Assembly: GCF_001425385.1 (NCBI RefSeq)
Contig: NZ_LMQO01000005.1
Location: forward strand, 174,094 to 238,093
Direction of reading: 5' to 3'
Origin: Sphingomonas sp. Leaf407
GTDB lineage: Bacteria > Pseudomonadota > Alphaproteobacteria > Sphingomonadales > Sphingomonadaceae
DNA length: 64,000 bases
Below the pieces are notes generated by a model. It was not told the origin of the DNA. It was given only the letters and a program-made list of their open reading frames with translations, and ran no database searches. A program made the translations under genes and the position numbers. Below, one piece after another: positions 38,205 to 47,404 of the stretch; position 1 is the stretch's first letter; each line of letters begins with the position of its first letter.

Positions 38205-38966
38205 CTAGAACCGCCGCCAGAGCGTGCCCGCCGCCCAGCCGAAGCCGACCGACAGGATGACGGCGACCAGCCCATAGAGCACCGACGCCTGATCGGCGGC
38301 GGTCGCGACGAAGCGTTCGAACCCCGATTTGCGGATGTCGATCTCGCGCACCGCCGCGGCAAGCACCCGCCCGTCGCGGATCAGGAAGGTTTCGGCGGTG
38401 AATCGCCCCACCGGCACCCGCGCCGGTATGGTGATCGTCGCGCGGTACAGCACGTCGTCGGTGATCTCGACCGCGTCCGGTTCCTCGCGGTACAGCCCGG
38501 CGCGGCGGCGCAGATCGACGAAGCCGGCGGCGAACCGCGCCTGATCCTTCGCCGACGTGCCGGCGGCGGGCGAGAGTTGCAGGCTGCCCAGTCCCAGTTC
38601 GTAGATCGCGCGGGTCCGGTCGTCGACGATGGCGGCGAGCGGCCGCGACGAGGCGATGGCATAGAAGGACGGGGCAGAGCGGTAGCGCATCCGGTCGGCA
38701 TTGACCCAGATGCCCGCCACCTTCTCCTTTTCGCGCACGACGATCGACTCGGGCGGGCCCTTCACCACCACGACGATCTCGGCCGGCCGGTCGCCCTGCG
38801 GCACGCGCCCGCCGGGATAGAGGATCGCGCCGAACAGCAGCAGGTCGGCCCCGGTGAAGCTGTAGGCGATGCGCACGTCGCGGCTCGACACGTCGGGCAC
38901 CAGCACCGGGGCGGCCGCCCCCATCAGCAGCGGGGCGAGCAGCGCGGCGGCAATCGCGCGCCTCAC
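38205..38966 (-). CDS. TIGR02186 family protein
   Basis: A 253-residue exported protein: signal peptide (MRRAIAAALLAPLLMGAAAP), a beta-rich periplasmic domain (LVPDVSSRDVRIAYSFTGADLLLFGAI) and a C-terminal membrane helix (LYGLVAVILSVGFGWAAGTLW). It is the usual partner of a TauE/SafE exporter in alphaproteobacteria and may help it. Translation starts at a GTG at 38966 that overlaps the stop of the tauE-like gene (GTGA), so the pair is coupled. Function is not proven. Confidence 0.85.
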   Translation of the reverse strand: MRRAIAAALLAPLLMGAAAPVLVPDVSSRDVRIAYSFTGADLLLFGAILYPGGRVPQGDRPAEIVVVVKGPPESIVVREKEKVAGIWVNADRMRYRSAPSFYAIASSRPLAAIVDDRTRAIYELGLGSLQLSPAAGTSAKDQARFAAGFVDLRRRAGLYREEPDAVEITDDVLYRATITIPARVPVGRFTAETFLIRDGRVLAAAVREIDIRKSGFERFVATAADQASVLYGLVAVILSVGFGWAAGTLWRRF

Positions 38967-39877
38967 GCCGGCTGCACCGTATAGAGTTCGTCGGGCCGCC
39001 AGCCGAGGCCCAGCGCCATGCGGAATGCCACCGCCAGCACGATGATGGCCAGCGCGAGGCGGAGATATTCGGGCTTGGCCCGTTGCGCGAACCGCGCGCC
39101 GATCTGCGCGCCCGTCACCGATCCGATCAGCAACAGCACCGCCAGCACGATGTCGACCGCCTTGGTGGTCAGCGCATGGACCATCGTCGCCGCCGCCGTC
39201 ACGAACAGAATCTGGAACAACGACGTGCCGACCACCACCCGCGTCCCCATGCCGAGCAGATAGAGCATCGCGGGCACGAGGATGAAGCCGCCGCCGACCC
39301 CGAGCAACACGGTAAGGATTCCGGTGGCGAAACCGAGCAGCAACGGCGCAAGCGGCGAGATATACAGCCCCGACGCATAGAAGCGCCAGCGAAGCGGCAG
39401 CGAAGCGACCAGCGGATGGTGCCGCCGCCGCGCAGGACGCGGCGGGATCGCGCCGCGCAACACCCGCACCGCGCCGATCGCTTCCTTGAGCATCAGCCCG
39501 CCGATCGATCCGAGCATCACGACGTACAGGATGGCGATGACGGTATCGATCTGCCCGCTCGACTGGAGCAGGCGGAACACGAACGCCCCGGCGATCGATC
39601 CGAACACCCCGCCCGCCACTAGCACCCCGCCCATGCGGAAATCGACCCCGCCGCGGCGCAGATGCGCGAACACGCCCGACACGCTGGCGCCCGTCACCTG
39701 GCTGGCGGCCGAGGCGGCGGCGACGGTCGGCGGAATGCCGTAGAAGATCAGCAGCGGCGTGGTGAGGAACCCGCCGCCGACGCCGAACATGCCCGAGAGG
39801 AACCCGACTCCACCGCCCAGCAGCACGATGACCAGCGCGTTGACCGACAGGTTGGCGATGGGGAGGTAGAGATCCAT
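38963..39877 (-). CDS. Sulfite exporter TauE/SafE family protein
   Basis: A 304-residue inner-membrane protein with 7-9 hydrophobic segments of the TauE/SafE (DUF81) group, with glycine-rich repeats such as GGGVGFLSGMFGVGGGFLTTPLL and TGILTVLLGVGGGFILVPAMLYLLG. It exports sulfite, sulfoacetate or another anion. It overlaps the TIGR02186 gene by GTGA and follows an inverted repeat of family R2. Confidence 0.9.
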   Translation of the reverse strand: MDLYLPIANLSVNALVIVLLGGGVGFLSGMFGVGGGFLTTPLLIFYGIPPTVAAASAASQVTGASVSGVFAHLRRGGVDFRMGGVLVAGGVFGSIAGAFVFRLLQSSGQIDTVIAILYVVMLGSIGGLMLKEAIGAVRVLRGAIPPRPARRRHHPLVASLPLRWRFYASGLYISPLAPLLLGFATGILTVLLGVGGGFILVPAMLYLLGMGTRVVVGTSLFQILFVTAAATMVHALTTKAVDIVLAVLLLIGSVTGAQIGARFAQRAKPEYLRLALAIIVLAVAFRMALGLGWRPDELYTVQPA

Positions 39878-39902
39878 GACGAGTCATGGGGTAGCCGCTT
39901 GG

Positions 39903-40053
39903 AGTCCGTTTGGAAACGCGCCCATGCGTGTTTGGCGGTGCCGGCCCGCTCCCCCTCCCGACCACCCATTCAGGATACGCTGTGGGTGGTCGGGAGGGTG
40001 GCGGGCCGGCACCGCCTCGAAACTCGCCCTTCCGCGAGTTTTCAAACAGCCGA
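39903..40053. repeat. Long inverted repeat, family R2, copy 1
   Basis: Arms of 33-34 bp (39935-39968 and 39983-40015) pair almost perfectly around a 14-base loop containing AGGATACGCTG. Flanks have GTTTGGAAACGCGCCCATGC on the left and AGTTTTCAAAC on the right, themselves an imperfect inverted pair. The same structure, with paired substitutions in the stem, recurs at 48327-48450. It lies between TauE and the NfrA-like gene. Confidence 0.85.
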
Positions 40054-41058
40054 TTAAAAGTCGCTGCCGAGCGTGACCGCCGGTCCCGATCCGGGCGCGG
40101 CATTGCCGCCGATCCGCTGCCGCCAGTCGATCGACAGCCGCAGCGGTGCCGGGCCGACCGGCAGGCGCAGTACGGCGGACGGACCGACATCGAGCCGCCG
40201 GGCACCGCGCTGCGCCCCACCCCAGCTTCCGATGCCGACGCTGAGCGTCACGCGACCGGCATCGGCGACCGGGCGCAGCAGCCGCACCGCGCCGTCGGCA
40301 TAGGGTTCGACGCCGCGTCGAACCACCGCCCCCGCCTGCCCATAGGCTTCGAGCGCGAATCCGGCGAGGAGTGCGGGCCGATCGACCCCGGCGACCAGCC
40401 CGATTCCGGTGCCGCTGCCGCTCGAGTCGAGCGCGATGCGCCGTTCGGCGACCACTGCCACCGGCAGCCCGCGCGGTCGCCATTCGACGCCGAGCGCCGC
40501 CTCGCGCCCCGGCCCGGCCAGCGGCGTCGCCAGCCGGCCGACCAGCGCGACCCGCCCGTCCGCCGCTACCGGAACGCGCATCCGTATCCCGGCCTGCCCG
40601 CCGCCCAGTTGCACCGGTCCGCCGGTCGCGACACCGGGGCGCGCCATCGCCCACAGGCTGAACGACGTGCCCTGGCGCGCGGGTGGTATCGGCAGTCCGA
40701 CGCCGACCGGCCCGGGGGCGACCAGCGGCGCGGGGCCGGGTTCGACGGGGGCGACCAGTGCGAGTTCGATCGTCTCGGCGGGTCGGGCGTCAGGCAGGAT
40801 CGCTGCAGGAGGCTTTGCGCCCGGTTGCGGCCGCAGCGGGACGACCGGCGATGCGACCCACCGCGCGACCTGTCGCGACGTCCCGACTGCCGGCCGGCGC
40901 GGCAGCGCTGCCGCCACCGGGCGCACCACCCCGAGCACGTCCGGCACGATCGCCGTTTCGGGCCACAACAGCGTGACCCGCAACGCGACCCATCCGCCGC
41001 TGACCAGCATCAGGAAACGCAGCGGCCGCCCGCGTCCGGCGGGACCATGCGCACTCAA
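40054..41058 (-). CDS. NfrA C-terminal-like membrane protein
   Basis: A 334-residue protein. An N-terminal hydrophobic anchor (FLMLVSGGWVALRVTLLWP) leads into a proline-rich linker. The C-terminal half (from about residue 135, LWAMARPGVATGG) has alternating beta strands rich in G, R and Y (LAGFALEAYGQAGAVVRRGVEPYADGAVRLL) and ends in LGSDF, like an outer-membrane barrel or the C-terminal domain of phage N4 adsorption protein NfrA. The start is TTG at 41058, overlapping the glycosyltransferase TGA (TTGA). The two gene products likely act together in surface polysaccharide export. Confidence 0.68.
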   Translation of the reverse strand: MSAHGPAGRGRPLRFLMLVSGGWVALRVTLLWPETAIVPDVLGVVRPVAAALPRRPAVGTSRQVARWVASPVVPLRPQPGAKPPAAILPDARPAETIELALVAPVEPGPAPLVAPGPVGVGLPIPPARQGTSFSLWAMARPGVATGGPVQLGGGQAGIRMRVPVAADGRVALVGRLATPLAGPGREAALGVEWRPRGLPVAVVAERRIALDSSGSGTGIGLVAGVDRPALLAGFALEAYGQAGAVVRRGVEPYADGAVRLLRPVADAGRVTLSVGIGSWGGAQRGARRLDVGPSAVLRLPVGPAPLRLSIDWRQRIGGNAAPGSGPAVTLGSDF

Positions 41059-42446
41059 GGCAGGTTCAATTCGGCGGCGGTCGGGAAATGATGCGCGGTC
41101 TTGTCCCACACCAACGTGCCGCCGCGAAGCGACCTCAGATAGCGCATGATGGCGCGGCGCGCGGCGAGCAGCGCAATGCCATTTCCGACCAGCAGGCGCG
41201 GGACCGACCGCAGCGCTTGCCCACGGCCGTAATTGCGCGCGACCAGTATCGCGCGAATCAGCACGCGCCACGCCAGCAGCGCGAAATTGACGGCCAGCAG
41301 CCAGCGCATCGCGCTGTCGGGGACGGGCAATGTCGTTCCGGCGATCGCATGCGCCGTGCCCGCCAGCCCCCAGACCAGCAGCGCGAGATAGGCGAGCGCC
41401 AGCACCGGAATGGCAAGGATCGTGCGTCGGTCGCGCATCCGCATCCAGTGTTCCTGCACGCCCGCACCGCGTTGCCAGCCGGTCCGGTCCCACCCCGCCA
41501 AGGTGATGCCGGTCATCCAGCGCGCCTTCTGCCGGACGGCGGCGTCGAGCGTTGCCGGGAAAAAGGCGCGAACCGCGACCGGCGGTCCGCCCGGTGTCTC
41601 GAGGACGCGCACGAACAACCCGCGTCCGCCAAGCGCCCGCACCGTCAGCCCCAGCTCGTAATCCTCGGTCAGACTGGTTTCGTCGAACGGCAGGCCGCCG
41701 CGCACCCCGGCGATCCGCTCCAGCATCGCCGCCGAGATCGCGCATCCCACCCCGGCCAGCGGCAATCCGGCACGCAGCGCGGCGCGCACCGGCATCTGCC
41801 GGCCATGCGCCTCGGAAAATTCGTCGATATAATGACCCGATACCCAGAGGGAGGCGGGATCGGGCAGCGGCAGGACCGGCAACTGCACCGTGTCGGCGAA
41901 CCGCAGCATCCGGTCGTACACGCGCAATTCGCCGGGATGCACCACATCCTCGGCGTCGTGCAGCACCATCGCGGTGAACGGGTGCCGTTCGCCCACGCCA
42001 TCGGCGGTGGCTGCCCGCCACAGCGCGTTCAGACAATCGGCCTTGGTCGTCGGACCGGGCCGTTCGGTCAGCACCAGCCGGATGCGTCCGTCGCCATTAG
42101 CGACCGCCGCGATGGCATCGATCGTCGCGCGGTCGTTGGGATAGGCCCCGACATAGAGCCGCCAGTCGGGGTGGTCGATCCGCGCGATCGTGGCGCGCAG
42201 CATCGCGCCGATCACCGCCGATTCGTCCCATGCCGGTACCAGCACCGCGATGCGCGCCGAGCAGCTTTCGACCGGAAAATCGGCAAGCGTCAGGGCGCGC
42301 GACCGTCGCCAGCGACGGCGCAGCGCACGGATGAGATAGGCGAGATCGACCGCCAGATCGTCGATGCCACCGATCAGCAGCCCGATCGCGGCGGCCAGCA
42401 TCGTCTCACGCACAATCGCATCGATCCACGGGATCGCCGTCGCCAT
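41055..42446 (-). CDS. NfrB-like glycosyltransferase family 2, membrane-bound
   Basis: A 463-residue inner-membrane GT2 enzyme. The catalytic domain shows IAVLVPAWDESAVIGAML, LHDAEDVVHPGE, TEDYELG and QKARW, and two or three membrane helices follow (LAYLALLVWGLAGTAHAI). The ending, LVWDKTAHHFP, matches NfrB of E. coli, part of an exopolysaccharide machine used as a phage N4 receptor. The ATG at 42446 follows GGGGGATGG; a start at 42470 is less likely. The NfrA-like partner is coupled downstream. Confidence 0.83.
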   Translation of the reverse strand: MATAIPWIDAIVRETMLAAAIGLLIGGIDDLAVDLAYLIRALRRRWRRSRALTLADFPVESCSARIAVLVPAWDESAVIGAMLRATIARIDHPDWRLYVGAYPNDRATIDAIAAVANGDGRIRLVLTERPGPTTKADCLNALWRAATADGVGERHPFTAMVLHDAEDVVHPGELRVYDRMLRFADTVQLPVLPLPDPASLWVSGHYIDEFSEAHGRQMPVRAALRAGLPLAGVGCAISAAMLERIAGVRGGLPFDETSLTEDYELGLTVRALGGRGLFVRVLETPGGPPVAVRAFFPATLDAAVRQKARWMTGITLAGWDRTGWQRGAGVQEHWMRMRDRRTILAIPVLALAYLALLVWGLAGTAHAIAGTTLPVPDSAMRWLLAVNFALLAWRVLIRAILVARNYGRGQALRSVPRLLVGNGIALLAARRAIMRYLRSLRGGTLVWDKTAHHFPTAAELNLP

Positions 42447-42667
42447 CGTCCATCCCCCCGGATGCTCCATGGCGGATGTAATCGAATACGATCCGGCGTC
42501 ACAAGCGGGGCAGCGCACCGTTCGGACCGAAACGGAATATTTTGCCGCCGGCCGTGAACCGTTCGCGCAAGTGGACGTTGGCGAAAACGGTCCTCAATCC
42601 CCTTTCGGGACTGGTGCCTTTGCGCACCGGCCGCGCCGCTCCGCAGCGGCGCGGCCGAACGCCGCCG

Positions 42668-43177
42668 TTACCAATAGAATCCGCGAATCACATCGACCAC
42701 CCGACCCCGGCGATGATCGACGAGGACCACGTCGTTGTAATGCCGGACCCAGCGCTGGCCGCCCCGCACCGGGGGCAGGCGATAGCGGCCCGGATCGGCG
42801 ATCCAGTAGCGCTGCGCGTAATAGGGCCGGCCGATCGCGACGCCCGGACGGAAGCTCTGGTAGCGGAACGGCGCGTTCCAGTTGCCGCGCGCATAGAGGC
42901 TGCGGTGGCTGTTGCGATAGGGACGCCAGTCGCCGCGACCCCATGCGCGGTCGCGCCGGTCCTCGCGAAATTCGCGGCGGGCGCGGTTCAGGTCGCGGCG
43001 TTCGTCGCGAATGTCGCGGCGATCGCCATAGCGCAGCGCCTGGCGATATTCGCGCCGCTCTTCGCGAATATCCTGCCGGTCGCGGCGCAGCTCGTGACGC
43101 GACTGCGCCATGGCGGGGGCGGCGAGCGTCGGGATCGATACGGCGGCAGCCAGTGCCGCGAGGATCAGTTTGCGCAT
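42668..43177 (-). CDS. RcnB family periplasmic protein
   Basis: A 169-residue exported protein. A signal peptide (MRKLILAALAAAVSIPTLAAPAMA) is followed by an arginine-rich charged stretch (RDRQDIREERREYRQALR type repeats) and a C-terminal RcnB domain (YYAQRYWIADPGRYRLPP..RWVRHYNDVVLVD). RcnB in E. coli modulates Ni/Co efflux; in sphingomonads the family is common and often of unknown role. No RcnA is nearby. Confidence 0.82.
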   Translation of the reverse strand: MRKLILAALAAAVSIPTLAAPAMAQSRHELRRDRQDIREERREYRQALRYGDRRDIRDERRDLNRARREFREDRRDRAWGRGDWRPYRNSHRSLYARGNWNAPFRYQSFRPGVAIGRPYYAQRYWIADPGRYRLPPVRGGQRWVRHYNDVVLVDHRRGRVVDVIRGFYW

Positions 43178-43307
43178 GGGAAAGCTCCTTCCTTCCGTGA
43201 TGGCAGGAGGAATGCCCGAGTCGCCCTGAACGCTACGCGAATATGATTGTAATGCTACAGCAAGGCGGGCGGATCGTTGGGTCCGCTCCCCCGCCCAGCC
43301 CGAACCG

Positions 43308-43784
43308 TCAGTTCGGCCGCTGCGACGGTCCCGCCGTGCCCGGCGCGCCGACCGTGCCGATGTTGCCGAACAGATCGCTGAAGAAGTTCGATTCGCGGCC
43401 CAGCGTCGGGGTCTTCTTGTCCGACGGGCTGATGCCGACGACCTGATCGACGCCGGTACGGTCGATCGCGGTCACGTTGCCGCGCTGGTCGAACGTGATC
43501 TTCAGCGTCGTCTGGTCCGCCGCGCGCGGTCGGTTGAACGCGAAATTGCGGCTGTCGCGCGACAGATAGAACCATTCGCGGTCGGAGAATTGCCCGGTGA
43601 AGGTCGGCGTGCCGAGCGTCTGGAGCACCGACTGGCGCGTGTCGATGCCGGGCTGCACCGCGTTGACCAGATCGGGATCGATCACATAGCCCTGATGGCT
43701 GCGCAACTTCGTGCAGCCGGGCAACGCGACCGCGGCACAGGCGATCATCAGCGCCGCTGCGCCACGGGTGGGAAACCGAACCAT
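43308..43784 (-). CDS. bamE: Outer-membrane protein assembly factor BamE
   Basis: A 158-residue lipoprotein of the Bam complex. The signal peptide ends in a lipobox (ALPGC), with the lipidated cysteine at about residue 24. The SmpA/OmlA domain follows (IDTRQSVLQTLGTPTFTGQF, then WFYLSRDSRNFAF). The ATG at 43784 is preceded by GGAGAAG. It is divergent from the bc1-chaperone gene, an arrangement found in many alphaproteobacteria. Confidence 0.93.
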   Translation of the reverse strand: MVRFPTRGAAALMIACAAVALPGCTKLRSHQGYVIDPDLVNAVQPGIDTRQSVLQTLGTPTFTGQFSDREWFYLSRDSRNFAFNRPRAADQTTLKITFDQRGNVTAIDRTGVDQVVGISPSDKKTPTLGRESNFFSDLFGNIGTVGAPGTAGPSQRPN

Positions 43785-43907
43785 AACTTCTCCGTCCTGC
43801 GAACGCGCGACCGGGCCGGCGCGCGTGTTGCATCGCGCGGCCATGCGTTCAATATGACGGACCCGCGCCATCCACAAGCGCGCCCTTCCTGTTCCATCCG
43901 GAGTGTC

Positions 43908-44420
43908 ATGGTCCTCAGTCGCCTGTTCCGCCGCGAACCGCCCCCGCGTCAGGCCGCGACGCTCTACCACGCGGTCGTCGCGCGCGGTCGCCTGCCGCAC
44001 TGGTATCTGGCGGGGCGGGTGCCCGACACGATCGATGGCCGGTTCGACATGATCGCCGCGATATTGACGATGGTGATGCTGCGGCTGGAGCGCGAAGGCG
44101 CCGCTGCCGCCGCCTCCGCCAGTCTGGCCGAATGTTTCGTCGACGACATGGACGGGCAACTGCGCCAGATCGGCTTTGGCGACATGGTGGTCGGCAAGCA
44201 TATCGGGCGGATGATGGCGATGCTCGGCGGGCGGATCGGCGCGTATCGCGACGGGCTGGCCGATAACACGCTGGGTGCCGCGCTGGTCCGCAACCTCTAT
44301 CGCGGTGACGATCCGGGGCCGGACGCGCTGGCCCATGTCGAACGCGAGCTGCGCGCGCTGCGCACCGCGCTCGACCCCGTGACCCTCGACCATCTGCTTG
44401 CCGGAGACGTGCCGCAATGA
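43908..44420 (+). CDS. Ubiquinol-cytochrome c chaperone family protein
   Basis: A 170-residue protein related to mitochondrial CBP3/UQCC1, which helps build cytochrome bc1. The all-helical core (ATLYHAVVARGRLPHWYLAGRVPDTIDGRFDMIAAIL, then LAECFVDDMDGQLRQIGFGDMVVGKHI) is typical of alphaproteobacteria. The ATG overlaps nothing upstream; the stop overlaps the yceD start by ATGA, and the two are often paired. Confidence 0.9.
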   Translation: MVLSRLFRREPPPRQAATLYHAVVARGRLPHWYLAGRVPDTIDGRFDMIAAILTMVMLRLEREGAAAAASASLAECFVDDMDGQLRQIGFGDMVVGKHIGRMMAMLGGRIGAYRDGLADNTLGAALVRNLYRGDDPGPDALAHVERELRALRTALDPVTLDHLLAGDVPQ

Positions 44421-44935
44421 CTTCCGAATTCCACCGCCCGATCCGCATCGACCAGATCGGCGAGGGCGAATTGCGCCAGCGGATCGAGGCCGACGGCGAC
44501 GAACGTCGGCGGCTGATGGGCCGGTTCCGGCTGCTGGCGATCGATTCGCTCGTCGCCGACTATGCGCTGCGCCGCGATGTCGCCGGCATCGTCGCGACCG
44601 GCCGGTTGACCGCTCAAGTCGCCCAGGCCTGTGTCGCCAGCGGCGAACCGGTGCCCGAATCGGTCGACGAACCCTTCGTCCTGCGCTTCCTGCCCGAAGG
44701 CAGCATCGAGGGCGACGCCGCCGAACTCGACGATTCGGCGATGGACACGATGTTCTATGCCGGCGCGGCGATCGATCTGGGCGAAGCGGCGGCGGAAACG
44801 CTCGCGCTGGCGCTCGACCCCTATCCGCGCAGCCCCGATGCCGAGGAGGTGCTGCGCACCGCCGGCGTGGTCCGCGAGGAAGATGTCGCGCCGATCACCG
44901 CGCTCGGCGGGTTGAAGGACCTGCTGACGAAATAA
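44417..44935 (+). CDS. YceD family (DUF177) protein
   Basis: A 172-residue protein linked in other bacteria to large ribosomal subunit rRNA maturation. In many genomes yceD precedes rpmF (L32) and plsX; here feoAB follows instead, so the usual linkage is lost. Blocks are FHRPIRIDQIG, RRLMGRF and the C-terminal acidic segment. Its ATG overlaps the upstream stop (ATGA). The C-terminus (GGLKDLLTK) is typical. Confidence 0.87.
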   Translation: MTSEFHRPIRIDQIGEGELRQRIEADGDERRRLMGRFRLLAIDSLVADYALRRDVAGIVATGRLTAQVAQACVASGEPVPESVDEPFVLRFLPEGSIEGDAAELDDSAMDTMFYAGAAIDLGEAAAETLALALDPYPRSPDAEEVLRTAGVVREEDVAPITALGGLKDLLTK

Positions 44936-44958
44936 GCCTTTCCTTGGGCGGTGCTTAT

Positions 44959-44967
44959 TGATAATCA
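44959..44967. promoter_or_regulatory. Fur-box core in front of feoA
   Basis: TGATAATCA, a perfect 9-bp palindrome matching the centre of the Fur consensus GATAATGATAATCATTATC, lies six bases upstream of the feoA ATG. Its outer bases agree only partly. Repression of feoAB by iron-loaded Fur is the inferred role. Confidence 0.6.
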
Positions 44968-44973
44968 GTCGCA

Positions 44974-45231
44974 ATGTTATCCCCCGGTCTGTATCTCGCC
45001 CAACTGCCGCGTGCCGCCCGAGCGACGGTCGCATCGGTCGATTGGGAGCGACTGTCGCCCAGCGAGGCGCGGCGCCTGCGCGAATTCGGACTGGACGAGG
45101 GGGTCGACGTCGAACTGCTGCACCGCGCGATGCTGCGCGGCGGGCCGATGGCGTGCCGGATCGGGCGAATGACCGTGGCGCTGCGCTCGCATGTCGCCGG
45201 CGCGATTCGCGTGGCACCACTGGGCGGTTGA
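44974..45231 (+). CDS. feoA: Ferrous iron transport protein A
   Basis: An 85-residue SH3-like cytoplasmic protein assisting FeoB. EARRLREFGLDEGVDVELL and RIGRMTVALRSHVAGAIRV are the family pattern. The start at 44974 lies within the candidate Fur box zone and lacks a clear ribosome site. feoB starts 13 bases after its stop. Confidence 0.9.
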   Translation: MLSPGLYLAQLPRAARATVASVDWERLSPSEARRLREFGLDEGVDVELLHRAMLRGGPMACRIGRMTVALRSHVAGAIRVAPLGG

Positions 45232-45244
45232 CGGCACCCTTTAC

Positions 45245-47098
45245 GTGAACCCCGCTCCCCTGGTTGCACTGGTCGGCAATCCCAATGCCGGCAAGACCGC
45301 CCTGTTCAACGCGCTGACCGGCGCGCGGCAGAAGGTGGGCAATTATCCCGGCGTCACCGTCGAGCGCCATTCGGGCCGGCTGGCGCTGAACGACGGGCGG
45401 CCGATCGAGCTGGTCGACCTGCCCGGCACCTACAGCCTCGACCCCAGCAGCCCCGACGAAGCGGTGACGCGCGACGTGGTGCTCGGCCGCCAGAGCGGCG
45501 AGCGGGTGCCCGATGCGATGATCGTCGTCGCGGACGCCACCAACCTCGACAATCATCTGCGCTTTGTCCTCCAGCTCCAGTCGCTCGGCCGGCCGATGGT
45601 GCTGGCGCTCAACATGATCGACATGGCGACGCGCGACGGGCTGACGATCGATCTGGCCGCGCTGTCCGCCGAACTGGGCGTGCCCGTCGTCGCGACCGTC
45701 GCGGTGCGCAAGCGCGGGCTGGACGAACTGCGCTCGGCGCTGGGCGACATTCTGGCCGGAGCGCCGCGCAAGGCGGCGACCGACACGATCGAGACCGACA
45801 TCCGCCATTTCCAGCGCGAGGCGCGGCGCATCGCCCGGCTGGCGGTGGTCGAACAGCCGCGGATGCGTGCCGTCACGCTCGGGCTCGACCGGGTGGCGCT
45901 GCATCCGGTGGTCGGCCCCATCCTGTTGCTCGCCATCCTGTTCGTGATGTTCCAGGCGGTGTTCACCTGGTCCGAAGCGCCGATCGGCTGGATCGAGGGC
46001 GCGCAGGGCTGGCTGGCCGACAGCGCCACCGCCGCGCTGCCGGCCGGATTCCTGCGCGATCTGCTGGTGCAGGGCGTCATCAACGGCGTCGGATCGGTCG
46101 TGGTGTTCCTGCCGCAGATCCTGATCCTGTTCCTGTTCATCCTGCTGCTCGAGGCATCGGGCTATATGGTGCGCGCCGCGCTGCTGATGGACCGGTTGAT
46201 GAGCGGGGTCGGCCTGTCGGGCCGCGCGTTCATTCCGCTGCTGTCGTCGTTCGCCTGCGCGATTCCCGGCATCATGGCGACCCGGTCGATCGACGATCCC
46301 AAGGAACGGCTGACCACGATCCTGATCGCGCCGTTGATGACCTGTTCGGCGCGGTTGCCGGTCTATGCGGTCATCATCGGCGCGTTCATTCCGGCGCGCT
46401 CGGTGCTGCCCGGCGTCGGGTTGCAGGGGCTGGTGCTGCTGGTGTTGTACCTGACCGGTATCGTCGGCGCGGTCCTCGCCGCCTTCGTCCTGCGCCGCAC
46501 CGCGACCAAGGGGGCAGGAGGCGGTTTCCTGATGGAGATGCCGCGCTATCAGCTCCCCTCGATACGCGACGTCGCGATCGGGCTGTGGCAGCGCGCCTAT
46601 GTGTTCCTGCGCCGCGCGGGGACGATCATCCTGCAGGTTACGGTCGCGCTGTGGATCCTCACCTCCTATCCGGTCGCGCCGGCGGGGGTGAAGCAGTCGG
46701 AATATTCGATCGCCGGACGCATCGCCTCGGGCCTTGAAGTCGTGCTGCGGCCGATCGGCTTCAATCACGAGATGGCGTTGGCGGTGATTCCAGCGATGGC
46801 GGCGCGTGAGGTCGCGGTATCGGCGCTCCAGACGGTCTATGCGATCGACGCGACGGACGAGGAACAGGGCGCGCAGGAACTGGGCGGACGGCTGGCCGGA
46901 CGCTGGAGCCTCGCCACCGCGCTCGCCTTCCTCGCGTGGTTCGTGTTCGCGCCACAGTGTCTCTCGACGATCGCGGTCGCAAGGCGCGAAACCAACGGCT
47001 GGAAATGGCCGGTGGTGATGATCGTGTATCTCTTCGCGCTCGCCTATGTTGCGGCGGGTGCCACCTATTGGACGGCGGTCGCCTTCGGGCTGGGATAG
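45245..47098 (+). CDS. feoB: Ferrous iron transporter FeoB
   Basis: A 617-residue inner-membrane ferrous iron permease with an N-terminal GTPase. G motifs are GNPNAGKTALFN (about 10-21), DLPGTYSL and LNMIDM. The membrane domain has two Gate motifs, with conserved cysteines in FACAIPGIMATRSI and LMTCSARLPVY. GTG at 45245 is the best start. Iron uptake is likely controlled by Fur from the feoA promoter. Confidence 0.95.
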   Translation: MNPAPLVALVGNPNAGKTALFNALTGARQKVGNYPGVTVERHSGRLALNDGRPIELVDLPGTYSLDPSSPDEAVTRDVVLGRQSGERVPDAMIVVADATNLDNHLRFVLQLQSLGRPMVLALNMIDMATRDGLTIDLAALSAELGVPVVATVAVRKRGLDELRSALGDILAGAPRKAATDTIETDIRHFQREARRIARLAVVEQPRMRAVTLGLDRVALHPVVGPILLLAILFVMFQAVFTWSEAPIGWIEGAQGWLADSATAALPAGFLRDLLVQGVINGVGSVVVFLPQILILFLFILLLEASGYMVRAALLMDRLMSGVGLSGRAFIPLLSSFACAIPGIMATRSIDDPKERLTTILIAPLMTCSARLPVYAVIIGAFIPARSVLPGVGLQGLVLLVLYLTGIVGAVLAAFVLRRTATKGAGGGFLMEMPRYQLPSIRDVAIGLWQRAYVFLRRAGTIILQVTVALWILTSYPVAPAGVKQSEYSIAGRIASGLEVVLRPIGFNHEMALAVIPAMAAREVAVSALQTVYAIDATDEEQGAQELGGRLAGRWSLATALAFLAWFVFAPQCLSTIAVARRETNGWKWPVVMIVYLFALAYVAAGATYWTAVAFGLG

Positions 47099-47102
47099 GC
47101 CG

Positions 47103-47279
47103 CTATTCCTCGCGCTTCGCCCCGTCGAGCAGCGCCTTTGCCCGTTCGCGTTCCTGCGCCTCGGCCTGTTTTTCCGCCTTGGTCCGGCCGAATTTTGCGC
47201 GGTTGGCGTCGGCGGTGGCCGCTTTGGTCGCAGCGGCGCGCGCCTTGCGGACGTGGTTGAGGTTGATGACGTCACCCAT
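47103..47279 (-). CDS. DUF4169 family small protein
   Basis: A 58-residue basic, alanine- and lysine-rich protein beginning MGDVINLNHVRKARAA, the DUF4169 start. The remainder is a charged helix. AAGGAGC stands before the ATG at 47279. It is convergent with feoB, with 4 bases between. No function known. Confidence 0.8.
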   Translation of the reverse strand: MGDVINLNHVRKARAAATKAATADANRAKFGRTKAEKQAEAQERERAKALLDGAKREE

Positions 47280-47404
47280 CGCCGGCTCCTTCCCCGACAA
47301 ACTGCGCCGAAACGGGGCGAAAGGGAAGGCGGATCATCCCATGGGATCGATTGCGGGAGACGGGTCGACGCAGTAGCCGCAGCCCCGAGCGATAAGGTGG
47401 AACG

